64,000 nucleotides of DNA from Rhabdophis nuchalis. Taxonomy: Eukaryota; Chordata; Lepidosauria; Squamata; Natricidae. Under the pieces are notes generated by a model. It was given only the letters and a program-made list of their open reading frames with translations, was not told the DNA's origin and made no database searches. Every line of letters starts with the position of its first letter. Position 1 is the first letter of the stretch. The stretch lies in contig CM077648.1 in assembly GCA_039707465.1 (NCBI GenBank), positions 70,265,619 through 70,329,618 on the forward strand, written 5' to 3'. This document shows, piece by piece, positions 1-13,647 of this stretch. A program made the position numbers and the translations under genes.

Positions 1-664
1 ACCCAGAGAGATACATATTAAATTTGTTAGAAGGTCGACAAGGGAAAGGATCTTGAGGGCGCAGAGAGACAGTCCTTTAGTTTATCAACAGAAAGAGGTC
101 GCTATCTTGAAGCAGGTCCCGAAGAAGATTAGAGAGATAAGAAGGAAGTATTCCTTCTTGTCTAAAAGATTATTTAAAAAGGGGGTCTGGTTCAAGTGGG
201 TGATGCCAGAGGGAATGTTGGTGTTCTGGGAGGGAGGAAGAGTAAGAATTAAAACAATTGCAGAGGCAGAAGCCTTTCTTAAAAAACACTCCTCAATCCT
301 GGAGGATGAAAATGGGGCAGCGGAGGGTGCTGCGGCCCCGCCCACTGGGGGCCAGGGAGAAGAAGATACAAGTGCCAAAAGACTTAGATCTCGAAAGTGA
401 CTTTATTTCAATATAACATAATAATTGTTTGGATGTTTATACATGTTTGCTAGCATAGTTTTTTACAATGATATATTTGCATTTCTCTCCACTTTGTAGT
501 ACAAATGAAAGTTAAATGTATTATCTATATTTTGTTATGAAGTCTCGGAAGGCGTCGACGACTTCGGCGTGAAAGTTCTCAAAATGTCTTTTTACACCTT
601 ACCCTTTACCCTATTTGTACAAAATTTATAAAACCCAATAAAACTTTTTTCAAAAAAAAAAAAA
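1..664 (+). mobile_element. HAL-like 1: 3' part of an ORF1-only L1-like retroelement
   Basis: The element enters at the window edge inside ORF1, stops at 400, and goes directly into a ~250-bp 3'UTR with an AATAAA signal (638-643) and a poly(A) run ending at 664. No ORF2 follows. The same ORF1 plus 3'UTR arrangement recurs at 13373-15360, 36227-41249 (split) and 41816-43816, so the lack of ORF2 belongs to the family and is not a local deletion. L2 sequence starts immediately after the tail. Whether this copy inserted into that L2 cannot be tested because its 5' flank is outside the window. Confidence 0.8.
2..400 (+). CDS. L1-type ORF1 protein, C-terminal part (5' end outside window)
   Basis: The frame is open from base 2 to the TGA at 398-400. 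It encodes the end of the RRM and the C-terminal domain of an L1 ORF1p-like RNA chaperone. Landmarks shared with the intact copy at 13648-14496 are 'KFVRRSTRE', 'ILKQVPKKIRE', 'FKWVMPEGMLVFWEGGRVR' and 'AEAEAFLKKHSS', followed by a low-complexity Gly/Ala/Pro/Glu tail ending in basic 'KRLRSRK'. ORF1p normally trimerises through a coiled coil and coats element RNA; the coiled coil lies upstream of the window. No disabling change is visible in the part shown. Confidence 0.8.
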   Translation, partial: PREIHIKFVRRSTRERILRAQRDSPLVYQQKEVAILKQVPKKIREIRRKYSFLSKRLFKKGVWFKWVMPEGMLVFWEGGRVRIKTIAEAEAFLKKHSSILEDENGAAEGAAAPPTGGQGEEDTSAKRLRSRK

Positions 665-3780
<3,116 letters not shown>

Positions 3781-4254
3781 ACCAATCCGTCATTGAGGAG
3801 GGCCCTCATTAATGCTGAGGGCCACACCTGCAAGAGAGGGGACTCTCGCAGGGCGAGGAGGTCAGCTGAGGAATACATAAGTCTGCGTAAGTAAATGTAC
3901 AGGGGGATGTGCCATCTAGGAATATGATCTCAAATATGTCCTGAATCCGGGGGGGACCAATAGGCCATGCCGGCTCCACCCAAGTTGCGGGCCCATTCTG
4001 CGGGAGCCAATAATTTGCCCCAGATAGCCAGAGATGGAACCAACTGGCTATGTTGTGGCGCCAGAAACCACAGCCACTCGGTCTTGGACAGGTTGAGTCG
4101 GAGCCCGTTCCTCCCATCCAGACACGCACGGCCTCCAAGCACCGGGACATCACTTCGACGGCATCGTTGTAGTGGTTAGGGGTAGAGATGTACAGCTGGG
4201 TGTCATCAGCGTACAGATGGAACTCTACCCCAAAACCACGGATGATCTCACCCA
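3781..4254 (-). mobile_element. L2-like RT fragment plus unassigned sequence
   Basis: The stretch 3960-4254 on the minus strand matches the L2 RT palm (a 'YADDTQLYIST'-type region, then 'TEWLWF'), broken by frameshifts. Bases 3781-3959 show no clear coding or repeat signature. The L1 palm starts directly at ~4255. Confidence 0.6.
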
Positions 4255-4927
4255 GAGATCATCCATGGTTTGCAGACGACTTGGTTTTCATTCTGGAGGA
4301 GCCATTGGAAACTGCACCCAAACTCATAGAAAGAATCGAGGAGTATGGAAAAGTAGCAGGTTTGAAAATAAATAAAGACAAAACAAAGATTTTGACAAAG
4401 AACATACCATCAAGACAAAAAAAAGAATTGGCAGAAGTCTTGGAGATTGAAGTTACCAACAAGGTCAAGTATTTAGGGATTTATCTAACAGCTAGATGTA
4501 GTACTCTTAAGGAGGATAACTATCTTAGACTGAAGCAACAAATTTTAACCGACTTGAGGAAATGGGAAAACCTACAACTATCAATGATAGGGAGAATATC
4601 TACATCAAAATGAACATTTTGCCCAGAATCCTATATTTGTTCCAGACAATTCCAATTAGGTTGGGGAAGGACTATTTTGAAGACCGAAATAAAAGCTGAA
4701 GTTTATTTGGCAGGGGGAAAGTTTATTTGGCAGGGGGGAAAAGTAAGAATAAAACTCAAAGTGCTACAAGATGCTAAAACAAGAGGAGGATTGGGTTTAC
4801 CTGACTGGGAGTTATACTATCAGTCAACAAGTTTGATGTGGATTAAGGAGTGGATAACACTAAGAAATACTAAGCTTTTGAATTTAGAGGGTCATGACTC
4901 ACTGTTGTGTTGGCATGCTTTTCTATG
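4255..4927 (+). pseudogene. L1 ORF2 RT palm-to-thumb fragment
   Basis: Codes from the FADD catalytic loop ('WFADDLVFILEE') through 'KVKYLGIYLT', 'LQLSMIGRIS', 'GGLGLPDWELYY' to 'LLCWHAFLWYK'. There are frameshifts near 4610-4675 and a small duplicated 'GGKFIWQGGK' segment near 4710-4735. Interrupted by the hAT1 target duplication at 4928. Confidence 0.75.
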
Positions 4928-5099
4928 GTATAAGGCAGTGGTCGGCAAACCGCGGCTCGCGAGCCGCATGCAGCTCTTTGGCCCCTTGAATGTGGCTCTT
5001 CAGTCTCTCTCTGATTTCCTCCCTTCCTCCCTCTGTCTCTCTCACTCTCTCTCTGTGCCTCTCTCTGTCTGTCTGTCACTGTCTCTGTCCACAGAATAG

Positions 5100-5487
5100 C
5101 GCGTGAAGCAGCGGCGAGTCTCTGCGCTGCCAGCGTGGTCATCCGCAGGGGGCGAGGTCCCCCCCGCGTTCCTCGTCTTCCCCGATGGCGTCCGGAGTGA
5201 TCAGCGGCCATGCAGAAACTCGCCGCTTTTCCACACTGTGGAAAAGATAGGCATGTGCACATCCCGGGGAATTACAGCCCAAGTTCCCACCGTTACGAAG
5301 TCTCCGAGACTGTAATTGGGCGGGGCATGCGTGCGCCTATCTTTTCCATGACATGGAAAAGTGGCAAGTCTCTGCGCGGCTGCTGATGGTTCCGGACGGC
5401 ATCCGGGGAGACGAGGAATGTGAAGGGGACACACATACCCCGCGGATGGCCTCGCCTTCACCACAGAGCCAGCCGCTCCTCCACGCA
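5100..5487. repeat. Long foldback inside hAT1
   Basis: Two ~190-base arms, imperfectly complementary, centred at ~5293. Examples: gataggc at 5246 pairs with gcctatc at 5335, and cctcgtc at 5171 pairs with gacgagg at 5410. Part of the arm sequence recurs in hAT3 at 30979-31333. Confidence 0.8.
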
Positions 5488-5489
5488 GT

Positions 5490-5850
5490 ATTTTGTGGAC
5501 AGAGACAGTGACAGACAGACAGAGAGAGGCACAGAGCGAGAGAGAGACGGAGGGAGGGAGGGAATCAGAGTCTGACAGACACAGAGAGAGAGAGAGACAG
5601 AGGGGAAGGAGGGAGGGAGAGACAGAGAGAGACGGGGAGGGAGGGAGGGAGGGAATCGGAGACTGACAGACACACAGAGACAGGGAGAGAGAGGGAGGGA
5701 GGGAGAGTCAGAGAGAGAGAGTGATTAAGTGAGTGAGTGAGTGAGTGAGTGAGTGCGAGACAGACAGACACACAGACAGAGAGGAAGGGAGGGGAGAGAT
5801 AGAGATAGAGAGGGAGGGAGAGAGACAGAGACAGGGAGATGGTGGGCGAA
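5490..5850. repeat. GA-rich imperfect simple repeat
   Basis: Degenerate gagagaca/gggaggga/gagt repeats, the complement of the CT-rich block at 5005-5095 on the other side of the foldback. Confidence 0.9.
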
Positions 5851-6184
5851 GCGTGGTATCAGGGGTTTTTTAGTCAAACATTTGTTAAGTATTTTAGGGG
5901 GTACCAGGGAGGGGGGAGGGTATAGACAGGTTGAGGCTAGTACGAAGGGAACGGGCGGAGCCAGCAGACTGAGGAAGGAAGCGGATGGATCCATTAAGGG
6001 GGGATACACAAGTCATTTCCATTGAGGGTCTATCTATCGAGACGGTCCTAGGGAGGGGCAGGTTCGATTGGAGACAGGTTTCATCTTTCCGGTTGGGGGC
6101 ACAAGGCCGATGGTTGCAAACGGTCAGGTGCCACAACCCCCACAGGCTAGGTGGTCAAGGATTACAGAGCCAGGGCCCGAGGCT

Positions 6185-6735
6185 GATGTTTTGCAATGCC
6201 AGGTCCGTGGTCAACAAAGCCCCCCTCATCCACGACCTTGTGTCGGAGGGGGAGCCGGACCTGGTGGGAATTGCGGAGACCTGGCTGGGCCACGAGGGAG
6301 GACTTCCCCTCATAGAAATGTGCCCGCCAGGTTACCGCGCTTTTCATCAACCTAGGCAGGGGTGGATGGGTAGCGTTTATTGTTAGGGAAGGTCTCGAGC
6401 CGAGAGAGACCACTGTACCACAGACCACCGGCTGTGAGTCCCTCTGCGTGAAGTGGGGCCTAGGGAGGCAGTTGGGCATGCTGATTGTATACCTGGCTCC
6501 CCGCTTTGTAACAGCAGCCCTGCCCGAGCTCCTTGAGGTGATCGCCGCGATGGCGGTTGAGACCCCCAGACTGGTTGTCATGGGGGACTTTAACCTGCCA
6601 TCAGTGGGCGAATCATCAGAGGCAGCTCGGGAGTTCATGGCCTCCATGACGGCCATGGACCTGACCCAAGTAATTCGGGGGCCCATGCACAAAGGACACA
6701 CGCTGGATTTAATCTTTGTCTCTGGTCAAGAGTGA
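6185..6735 (+). pseudogene. L2 ORF2 endonuclease domain
   Basis: Apurinic-type endonuclease of the CR1/L2 group, which nicks target DNA to prime reverse transcription. Visible motifs: 'FCNARSVVNKAPLIHDLV' at the start, 'AETWLG' (catalytic Glu), 'VVMGDFNLPS' (catalytic Asp/Asn) and 'HTLDLIFVS'. A frameshift and stop near 6380-6440 divide it into two open pieces, and another shift at ~6720 leads into the linker frame. Confidence 0.8.
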
Positions 6736-7744
6736 TCTGGGTATAGGGGATATAGCCATCACACCCCTGTCATGGTCAGACCACTCACTTCTCCGGCTCG
6801 ACTTTCCAATCACTACACCCCACCGCGGGGAGGCGGAACCTGAGTCACCTATATGGTTCCGCCCCAAGCGCCTGATGGACCCAGATAGGTTCCAGACGGC
6901 GCTTGGGCCATTACCTGTGTCCTTGACCCACGCCCCGACGGAGGACCTCGTGGCCACATGGAATACTGCGGCCACGGGGGCCTTAGATCGGGTCGCGCCC
7001 TTGCGGCCTCTCTTGCGGCGACGAACCATCCAGGCCCCTTGGTTCACCGAGGAACTGAGGGTGATGAATCGCCACAAGAGACGACTAAAGAGGAGATGGA
7101 GATCCACACGGTCTGAATCTGACCGAACACAGGTGAGAGCCCATTTACGGACTTACCTTGTGGCGTTGAGAGTGGCTAAACGTCATCATTGTGCCACTCT
7201 CATCGCATCCGCAGATAACCGCCCTGCCGCCCTGTTTAGGGTGACCCGCTCCCTCCTTCAACAGAGGGTGCGGGAAGCCCCTTTGCAGGGTAGAGCAGAG
7301 GAATTTGGGGATTATCTGCAGGATAAAATCGCTCAGATTCGGAGCGAGTTAGCCTCCATCGAAAGTGGCCCAGTGGGATGCCCCGAGGCAGGTCTTGAGA
7401 CAGTTATGTGGGAAGAGTTTGACTCTGTTGCTTCCGAAGATATGGACAGGTTACATGGGCGACTGCGAGCTACCACATGTTTATTGGACCCGTGTCCCTC
7501 CTGGCTTGTATTGGCATCCTGGGAGGTTACACGAGGCTGGCTCCAGGAGGTGGTCAATGCTTCCCTGAGTGAGGGGTTCTTGCTGGCCTCCCTTAAAGAG
7601 GCGATGGTGAGACCCCTCCTGAAGAAGCCCTCTCTGGACCCAGCAATGTTGGTAAATTACCGTCCGGTCTCCAACCTTCATTTTGGCGAAAGTTGTAGAG
7701 AGTGTGGTGGCACAACAGTTCCCCCGTCATCTGGAGGAAATTGA
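6716..7744 (+). CDS. L2 ORF2 middle part: endonuclease end, linker, RT N-terminus
   Basis: 342-codon open frame. It starts at the endonuclease C-terminus ('LSWSDHSLLRLDF', the catalytic SDH), passes a basic linker ('RHKRRLKRRWR', 'HLRTYLVALRVAKRHH') and reaches the first RT motifs ('ARPLLKK'-type and 'NYRPVSNL'). A frameshift near 7680-7690 puts the RT palm in another frame (7683-8948). It would be part of one ORF2 polyprotein and shows no start codon of its own. Confidence 0.8.
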   Translation: MSLVKSDLGIGDIAITPLSWSDHSLLRLDFPITTPHRGEAEPESPIWFRPKRLMDPDRFQTALGPLPVSLTHAPTEDLVATWNTAATGALDRVAPLRPLLRRRTIQAPWFTEELRVMNRHKRRLKRRWRSTRSESDRTQVRAHLRTYLVALRVAKRHHCATLIASADNRPAALFRVTRSLLQQRVREAPLQGRAEEFGDYLQDKIAQIRSELASIESGPVGCPEAGLETVMWEEFDSVASEDMDRLHGRLRATTCLLDPCPSWLVLASWEVTRGWLQEVVNASLSEGFLLASLKEAMVRPLLKKPSLDPAMLVNYRPVSNLHFGESCRECGGTTVPPSSGGN

Positions 7745-8948
7745 TTATCTGGGCCCGTGCCAGTCCGGCTTCCGGCCCGGGCACAGCACTGAGACGGCAT
7801 TGGTCGCGTTGGTGGATGATCTCTGGAGGGACAGAGATGGGGGTTGTTCCTCCATCCTGGTCCTATTAGACCTCTCAGCGGCTTTTGATACCATCGACCA
7901 TGGTATCCTATTGCATCGGCTGGAGGGGTTGGGGGTGAGGGGCACCGTGTTACGGTGGTTCTCCTCCTACCTCTCCGGTCAATTGCAATTTGTGTTGGCG
8001 GGAGAGCAGAGGTCGACCTCGAGACCCCTCACTTGTGGGGTGCCTCAGGGGTCGGTCTTCTCGCCTCTCCTGTTCAACACATATATGAAGCCGCTGGGCG
8101 AGATCATCCGTGGTTTTGGGGTAGAGTACCATCTCTACGCTGACGACACGCAGCTGTATATATCTACCCCAAACCACCCCAACGATGCCGTAGAGGTGAT
8201 GTGCCAGTGCCTGGAAGCCGTGCGGGCCTGGATGGCAAGCAACAGACTCAGACTCAACCCGTCCAAGACCGAGTGGCTGTGGTTTCCGGCATCCCGGTAC
8301 AACCAGTTGACTCCATCACTGGCCATAGGGGGTGAACATCTAACGCCTGTGGATGGGGCACGCAACTTGGGCGTCCTCCTTGATGCACGGCTGTCCATGG
8401 AAGATCAAGTGACAGCCGTGGCCAGGAGGGCATTTTACCAGGTTCGCCTGGTACACCAGTTGCGTCCCCTATTGGATCGGGATGCCCTTTGCACAGTCAC
8501 TCATGCCCTTGTGACATCCCGACTGGACTACTGTAATGCTCTCTACATGGGGCTCCACTTGAGGTGCACCCGAAGGCTTCAGCTTGTGCAGAATGCAGCC
8601 GCGCGGGCAATTATGGGAACCTCTAGGTTTTCCCATGTAACACCACTCCTGCGCGAGCTGCATTGGCTGCCTTTCGTCTTTCGGGTGCGCTTCAAGGTGT
8701 TGGTCATCATCTTTAAAGCGCTCCATGGCACGGGACCTAGCTATTTGCGGGATCGCATACTGCCCCATACATCCCTGCGACCGATTCACCCCCACAGAGA
8801 GGGACATCTCTGGGTGCCGTCCACTAGGCTATGCCAGCGGGCGCGCCCAGGGGAAGGGCCTTCTCTGTGGCGGGCCCGACCCTCTGGAACGACCTTTCCC
8901 CCGAAATTAGAACAACTACGGACCTCCGCTCCTTCCGTCAAAAATTAA
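7683..8948 (+). CDS. L2 ORF2 reverse transcriptase and C-terminal region
   Basis: 421-codon open frame with the RT motifs in order: 'SGFRPGHSTETAL', motif A 'LVLLDLSAAFDTIDHG', motif B 'GVPQGSVFSPLLFNTY', motif C 'YADDTQLY', thumb 'SKTEWLWF'. The C-terminal block follows ('SRLDYCNALYMGL', 'LQLVQNAAARAIMGT', 'LHWLPFVFRVRF'). All catalytic Asp residues are present. The last ~35 codons are out of frame from ~8845, where the usual 'PALWNDLPP' end is lost. It could still fold as RT but lacks an intact endonuclease upstream. Confidence 0.85.
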   Translation: MAKVVESVVAQQFPRHLEEIDYLGPCQSGFRPGHSTETALVALVDDLWRDRDGGCSSILVLLDLSAAFDTIDHGILLHRLEGLGVRGTVLRWFSSYLSGQLQFVLAGEQRSTSRPLTCGVPQGSVFSPLLFNTYMKPLGEIIRGFGVEYHLYADDTQLYISTPNHPNDAVEVMCQCLEAVRAWMASNRLRLNPSKTEWLWFPASRYNQLTPSLAIGGEHLTPVDGARNLGVLLDARLSMEDQVTAVARRAFYQVRLVHQLRPLLDRDALCTVTHALVTSRLDYCNALYMGLHLRCTRRLQLVQNAAARAIMGTSRFSHVTPLLRELHWLPFVFRVRFKVLVIIFKALHGTGPSYLRDRILPHTSLRPIHPHREGHLWVPSTRLCQRARPGEGPSLWRARPSGTTFPPKLEQLRTSAPSVKN

Positions 8949-9170
8949 AAACGCACTTTTTCTGCTTGGCCGGCCTAGGTTAGTCATCTGTTTATTGTTT
9001 TAATTGGTTTTTAAGGCGTTTAGTTTTTAGCATTTTGGGTTTTTAGCGCAGGGATAATTTGTTTAATTTGATTTTTATATATTTATGATGTATTTATGTT
9101 TGTATGTTTTTTAATTCCCCTGTGCCACCGCCCCGTCTCTTTGGGGAGAGGGAGCGGTCTATAAATTAAA

Positions 9171-9171
<1 letters not shown>

Positions 9172-9241
<70 letters not shown>

Positions 9242-9420
9242 GATACACAGAGAGAGACAGACAGACAGGCACACAGAATGACAGAGACAGACAGAGAGGA
9301 AGGAAGGAAGGGGAGAGAGACACAGAGAGAGGGAGGGAGGAGAGATAGATAGAGAGACAGACACAGAGAGAGAATGTCAGAAAGAGACAGAGAGGGAGGG
9401 AGGGAGAGATAAAGAGCCAC

Positions 9421-9452
<32 letters not shown>

Positions 9453-9560
9453 GCACAGAGAGAGAGAGAGAGACAGAGAGAAACAGAGAGAGAAAGAGAA
9501 AGAAGGGAAGAAAGAAAAGAAAGAAAAAGAAAGTGGGAGAGAGATGAAAGAAAGAAAGAG
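9172..9560. repeat. (ATT)n tail followed by GA-rich simple repeat
   Basis: About 23 ATT units (9172-9240), the L2 tail, then ~320 bases of imperfect gaga/gaca/ggaa repeats belonging to hAT1. Confidence 0.95.
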
Positions 9561-10469
9561 AACTGATGACCACAATTGAGCCCAAAATCTTGGTTGCTAA
9601 GCAAGACCGTTGTTAAGTGAGTTTCACTACATTTTCCAAGTTTGCGATGCCCAACCGGTCACATGATCGCTGAGCCACTCCCACAAAATAGGCCACACCT
9701 TCTGGCTCTCAAAATAAATTTCAATCATTGTATTGTTGATATTTGGCTCTGTTGACTAATGAGTTTGCCGACCACTGGTATAAGCACATGGTTATTTCAG
9801 AAGACACTACATAAGAGAGGTATTGTTGTTAAACTGGGAGGTTATCATACAATAAAACTTGAAATACTTGATGGTAAACGTGTTAACAGCAGCTAGAATT
9901 GTATTTGCAAAAAATTGGGAAAATGAGAAAATACCAATGCAGGAGGAAGTTATTAAAAAAATAATGGAATATGCTGAAATTAGTAAATTGGCATTTGAAA
10001 TTAGAGAACAAGAGGATGAGCAATTCTATTAGGTATGTTTTATCAATGGCTAGATAAAAAAGTTTGGAAATAAAAATGTTTATTCATGTTTTATTAGAAA
10101 GTGATAGTTGGTACTATAAAGACATTTGGTTATTAGAGAGTGTTTCAATATATGATACACAAGGATAATAATGAATCTATGTTTCTGTGTGGGACGATTT
10201 GAATATTATGCATAATTGTAAGTAGTGATCATATTATATTAGAAAGATATTTTGTTATTAAATAGATTAATAATGATGTAATGAAAAATTGTTATATATA
10301 CAAATTGAATATTTAGTAATTACTTGGTTTAACAATGAAAGAATATTTTCGGTGAGTGGATGAGTGGATTTCAAAAAGAAATGGTGTTGATGCTTCAAAG
10401 TACTTATATGTTGATAAAGAACCACAGGGAGATAAAAGACATAATGCATGACATTGTGAAGAAATCAGA

Positions 10470-11764
10470 AAATGTTCAACAAGGGCGTCAAACACAATTT
10501 CATTGAGACCCGCATCAGGATTATGGTTGACTTCGGGAGGGCCCAGGGTGGGCATGGCCAGCCCTCCCCCCTGCTGAACTGGGGGAGAAATGAGAGGCCC
10601 TGCTGTCCCGCAGGGCTTGCACTGCTTGAGTGGGGAGAGCGAAGAGAAAAATTGCTGCCCAGTTGGCTCTCCCCCTCTCCCCTGCCACTGCCAGCAGCTT
10701 GAATACCCCAACTAAAGCAGGGATCACACATACTCTCTCTCTCATAGACACACACACACACAGTTTGGTGAGCCCCCCCCCCTCCAATGTTCCCTCTAAG
10801 GTGCGCAGCTGCGCAGGTGACAGGAAAACACAGTGCAGAAGTTTCTAACTGCCACGCAGTGATTTCTAATGTCACAGCATAACATTTAGCAAATGCCCAA
10901 CTTCCCTTCCCCACCCATCTCTGAAACTGCTGCTTGACCTGCCTCCCCGTGAAAGCACCCACTCCTGGCCTTCTCCTGGGTTGAGGGGGAAGCTCTTCCC
11001 ACCTTCACACAACTTGATCAAACCCGCAAACTTTCGTGCTCCTGGTCTTTCTTTGCATAACCACTGGAGTGGAATCCCTGCCAATTCCGCTCCAAGCAGG
11101 CTATTGAGTATATCTACAACAATCCCCAAGCAAAGCAGAGAGGGAAGGCTCTGCAGTTTTGCCGGCTTGCTCTTCCCCGGCTCCCATTTAATTCGGATTG
11201 ATTCTGAGTTTCAGCTGGAAGGGTTTTGCTTACTACTGGGGCTGTGAAGTGGGGAGACAAAAGGTCGGCGCTTTGCTCGAATTGGATGCTCCCGGAGGAA
11301 GAACCCTAACTCCTTGCCTCATCCCTGATTAAATGCACTGTTTGGAATTGCAGCCTGGAAGGCGGGGAGGTGAGAGAAAATCTCTTCCTTAATCGAGATT
11401 GTGCAGCCAGATTTTCCCCATATCTCCCCTTGATTCTGGCTTTCCCAACCCTTTCCACTAATCCATTTCACCGCCTGTATAGTAGGACCGCAGCTGCACT
11501 GAGCATGCTCTCACACCCCACACTGGGCATTCATCCTCCTCTCTGGCGTTCTCCCTCTCTCTCTCTCTCTCTCTCTCGTATGTGCGCACCAAACCCTTCA
11601 ACATAGGCAGAGAATTTTCCTGTCATTCTCCTTGGGTTGCTTGCATTTTGATTTCCTTTTAGATTTTGCTTTGTGGTCTGACGTGTGGTCCGTTGTTGTT
11701 ATTCCAACGTGCCTTTTCCCTTATGGAAAAAGCACCTACTGTCATAGATTTTGCCTTAAGGTTT
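10470..11764 (+). mobile_element. hAT/MITE-like GC-rich debris
   Basis: At ~10475 'gggcgtcaaacacaatttc' resembles the end of a common vertebrate hAT MITE, and at ~10785 'caatgttccctctaaggtg' resembles another MITE terminus (its complement recurs at ~34976). No matching far ends were found. It includes a (CA)n run at 10749-10761 and a (CT)n run at 11558-11578. Bases 11600-11764 show no recognisable feature. No supported gene. Confidence 0.45.
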
Positions 11765-13190
11765 TTAATAACAATTTTTTTTTGAAAAAAATATATTTAT
11801 TTTTTAATAAAACAAAAATACAAAAAGGAAAAATCATCATTCTACATTGTATCCTTTGGGAAGTATGTTGATTGGTTACACATAACTCTTGTGCATTTCT
11901 AGGACCATTATTACTCATGAATAATCTCGTTTTATAGATTTTAGATTAAAAAATTCATTGTATATCTTAATATCATTACACCAGAATTCTCCTCTAATAT
12001 TCCATATTTGGTCTATCTTCTTCAGACAAGTCTTACTTAAACATAACCACATAATGGCATCCATTGACTATTCCAAATATACATACATACATACATACAT
12101 ACATACATACATACATACACCTATATATATATATATATTATCTATAATTTTTCTGTTGCACTTATTATAACTCATTGTTTATTAACTGGTAGTTCTTCAA
12201 TAACAATCTAAAACAATCTAAAATTTGCTAAATTTCTCCCCCATTTTATTAAACTACATTCCTCAACATTCCTACATGATTAAATAAAAGTCTTGTTGTT
12301 TATGTCCAACCTCATACTCATGTATTCCTACACGTACATAGATACATAAATATATATTATTAAACTAGAACATTATTATTACTCTTATTTGTAGGTAATT
12401 ATTTACTAACAATCCTTCAATGATACTCTAAAACAATCTATCTACTTATTAATCATCAAAGGATAGCAACTTTCATTATCAGCCAGTGTGTTTCCAGTAG
12501 CGAGTTGGACTCATCTCTGTTGCCATTTGCGGCCCCAATCTCTTTTTATTCTTCTTTCCAGGTTTCTTATAAACTTCTTTTCGCACTTTATTGTCCAATA
12601 TGACTCTCAAATAAAACTGCTGCCTAGTTTCTGTCTTTACATGTTGTTTGTCTTTGAATATCAGATGTATTTCTGGAGAGATTTCTCCTTTTACATCCAT
12701 CTTCAATTATTCCCCCCCCCCCCTCTTTTCGTTGAAGACCAAAATGAGGCTCACATTCCTCTAGAATTTCCTTCTTTTTATTTTCTCCCATATTGGATCC
12801 ATTGGTGAAGTCCTCTGTTATCATACCTTTATCTTCAACTAAAACGAACATCTCTTTATCTTCAACATTTTCTTCTTTCTCTTTAGTTGTTTGGAGCCTC
12901 CAACTGCTCATGGTTTGATGTGACAAATAAAAGTTTATCCAATTTTTTATCAATTCTTCTTCCATGTTGTTTCAGAAAATTTAAGATTCCAGCCAAAGCC
13001 TTCTGATTTTCTAAAGTATCCTCTTCTATATATGTAACCATGTTAACAAATCCAAAGAGTAATGAAATTTGGTTCTCACTGCCACCCTAGTCCCAGGCCT
13101 GTTTTGTCTTTTGATTGGGTTACTTTGATCCTGTTGTGTTGTATCTCCCCCCCAAAAAATATTATTGTCAGTTATCCAAGAGCACCTGTT
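11765..13190 (-). mobile_element. NR-1: non-autonomous retroposon with a short conserved ORF
   Basis: Minus-strand element with poly(T) at 11776 (its A tail), related to NR-2 at 20422-22586 along its 3' half. Both contain an (ATAC)n run (here 12079-12119) and a degraded frame ending in the same C-terminal pattern: NKVR-EV-K, then PQMA-E, then YWK-TG-stop (stop here at 12479). Its 5' end near 13190 is approximate and its target duplication is unclear. Confidence 0.55.
12479..12965 (-). pseudogene. NR-family ORF remnant
   Basis: Two overlapping open pieces (12624-12965 and 12479-12706, minus strand). The second ends 'NKVRKEVYKK...PQMATE...YWKHTG'. NR-2 has the cognate 'NKVRREVHKN...PQMAKE...YWKDTG' at about 21130-21280. 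I do not recognise the domain. It is Lys/Glu-rich, compatible with a nucleic-acid-binding or coiled-coil protein. Confidence 0.45.
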
Positions 13191-13354
13191 AAAAACAATT
13201 CATGCTCTGAAAACAAGGGCAACTAGAAGACCGAGACCTATATGTAAACAATAAGAAATGATCTCCCAAGGGAAGTCCATGTAAGATTCACTAAGAAAGC
13301 AATTAAGACACAAATACTTCAAAAAGCAAGAGACAGAAAATTGAAGTATAAAGG

Positions 13355-13372
13355 CAAGAAGATTGTAATCTT
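13355..13372. repeat. 18-bp target-site duplication of HAL-like 2, left copy
   Basis: caagaagattgtaatctt is repeated without mismatch at 15361-15378. It falls inside the ORF1 of L1-C, in the codons for the conserved 'KKIVILKQ' segment. Confidence 0.95.
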
Positions 13373-13647
13373 TTTTTTTATTGAAAAAGTTTTATTGGTT
13401 TTACATTTTTTAACAGGATAGGGTAATGGTTACAAAGAAATTTTGAGAGCATTCACGTCAGAGTCGTCGGACCTTCCGAGACCTCAAAATACACATTAAA
13501 AAAGTTAACATAAAAAACATTTTCCATACCACTACAAGATGGAAGCAAGTACATTTACCTAAATTCTCCCTTCCATGCTGTCAGACATTTACAAAAAGTC
13601 CGGATAGAAATATTATACAAAATTGTTCAAGAAAAATCAAGGCAAAG

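Larger units (their letters stand above)
5850..9240 (+). mobile_element. Near-complete L2-like LINE
   Basis: Runs from a 5'UTR (5850-6180) through endonuclease and RT to a 3'UTR with terminal motif 'ccccgtctctttggggagag' and an (ATT)n tail (9172-9240). It is the most complete L2 here and the reference for the others. Its 5'UTR resembles the minus-strand copy near 3700. It lies in simple-sequence DNA of hAT1, so a target duplication cannot be defined. Confidence 0.85.
4936..9777 (+). mobile_element. hAT1: non-autonomous hAT element containing an L2
   Basis: Terminal inverted repeats are CAGTGGTCGGCAAAC at 4936 and GTTTGCCGACCACTG at 9763-9777. The flanks are an 8-bp target duplication, gtataagg (4928-4935) and gtataagc (9778-9785), 7 of 8 matching, typical of hAT. 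The inside is CT-rich sequence, a CpG-rich foldback, GA-rich sequence, and a unique A/T tail. No transposase is encoded. An L2 occupies ~5850-9240, so the element was about 1.45 kb before that insertion. Confidence 0.85.
4255..10460 (+). mobile_element. L1-D: truncated L1 LINE, split by hAT1
   Basis: Plus-strand L1 from the RT palm to the 3'UTR. It resumes exactly after the hAT1 target duplication at 9778 with ORF2 C-terminal sequence ('KKLGK' matches 'FAKNW' of L1-C) and an A/T-rich 3'UTR related to that of L1-C. Sequence upstream of the palm is absent. The C-terminal part has lost several hundred bases near 9850. The 3' boundary near 10460 is approximate. Confidence 0.7.

Noticed and set aside
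9166..9604. Ser/Leu/Phe/Tyr-rich open frames (also 5458-5771, 17015-17596, 23625-24287, 25808-26357, 30057-31097, 33972-34993)
   Set aside because: They follow CT, CTTT, GGTA or CCT repeats and are open in several frames on both strands.
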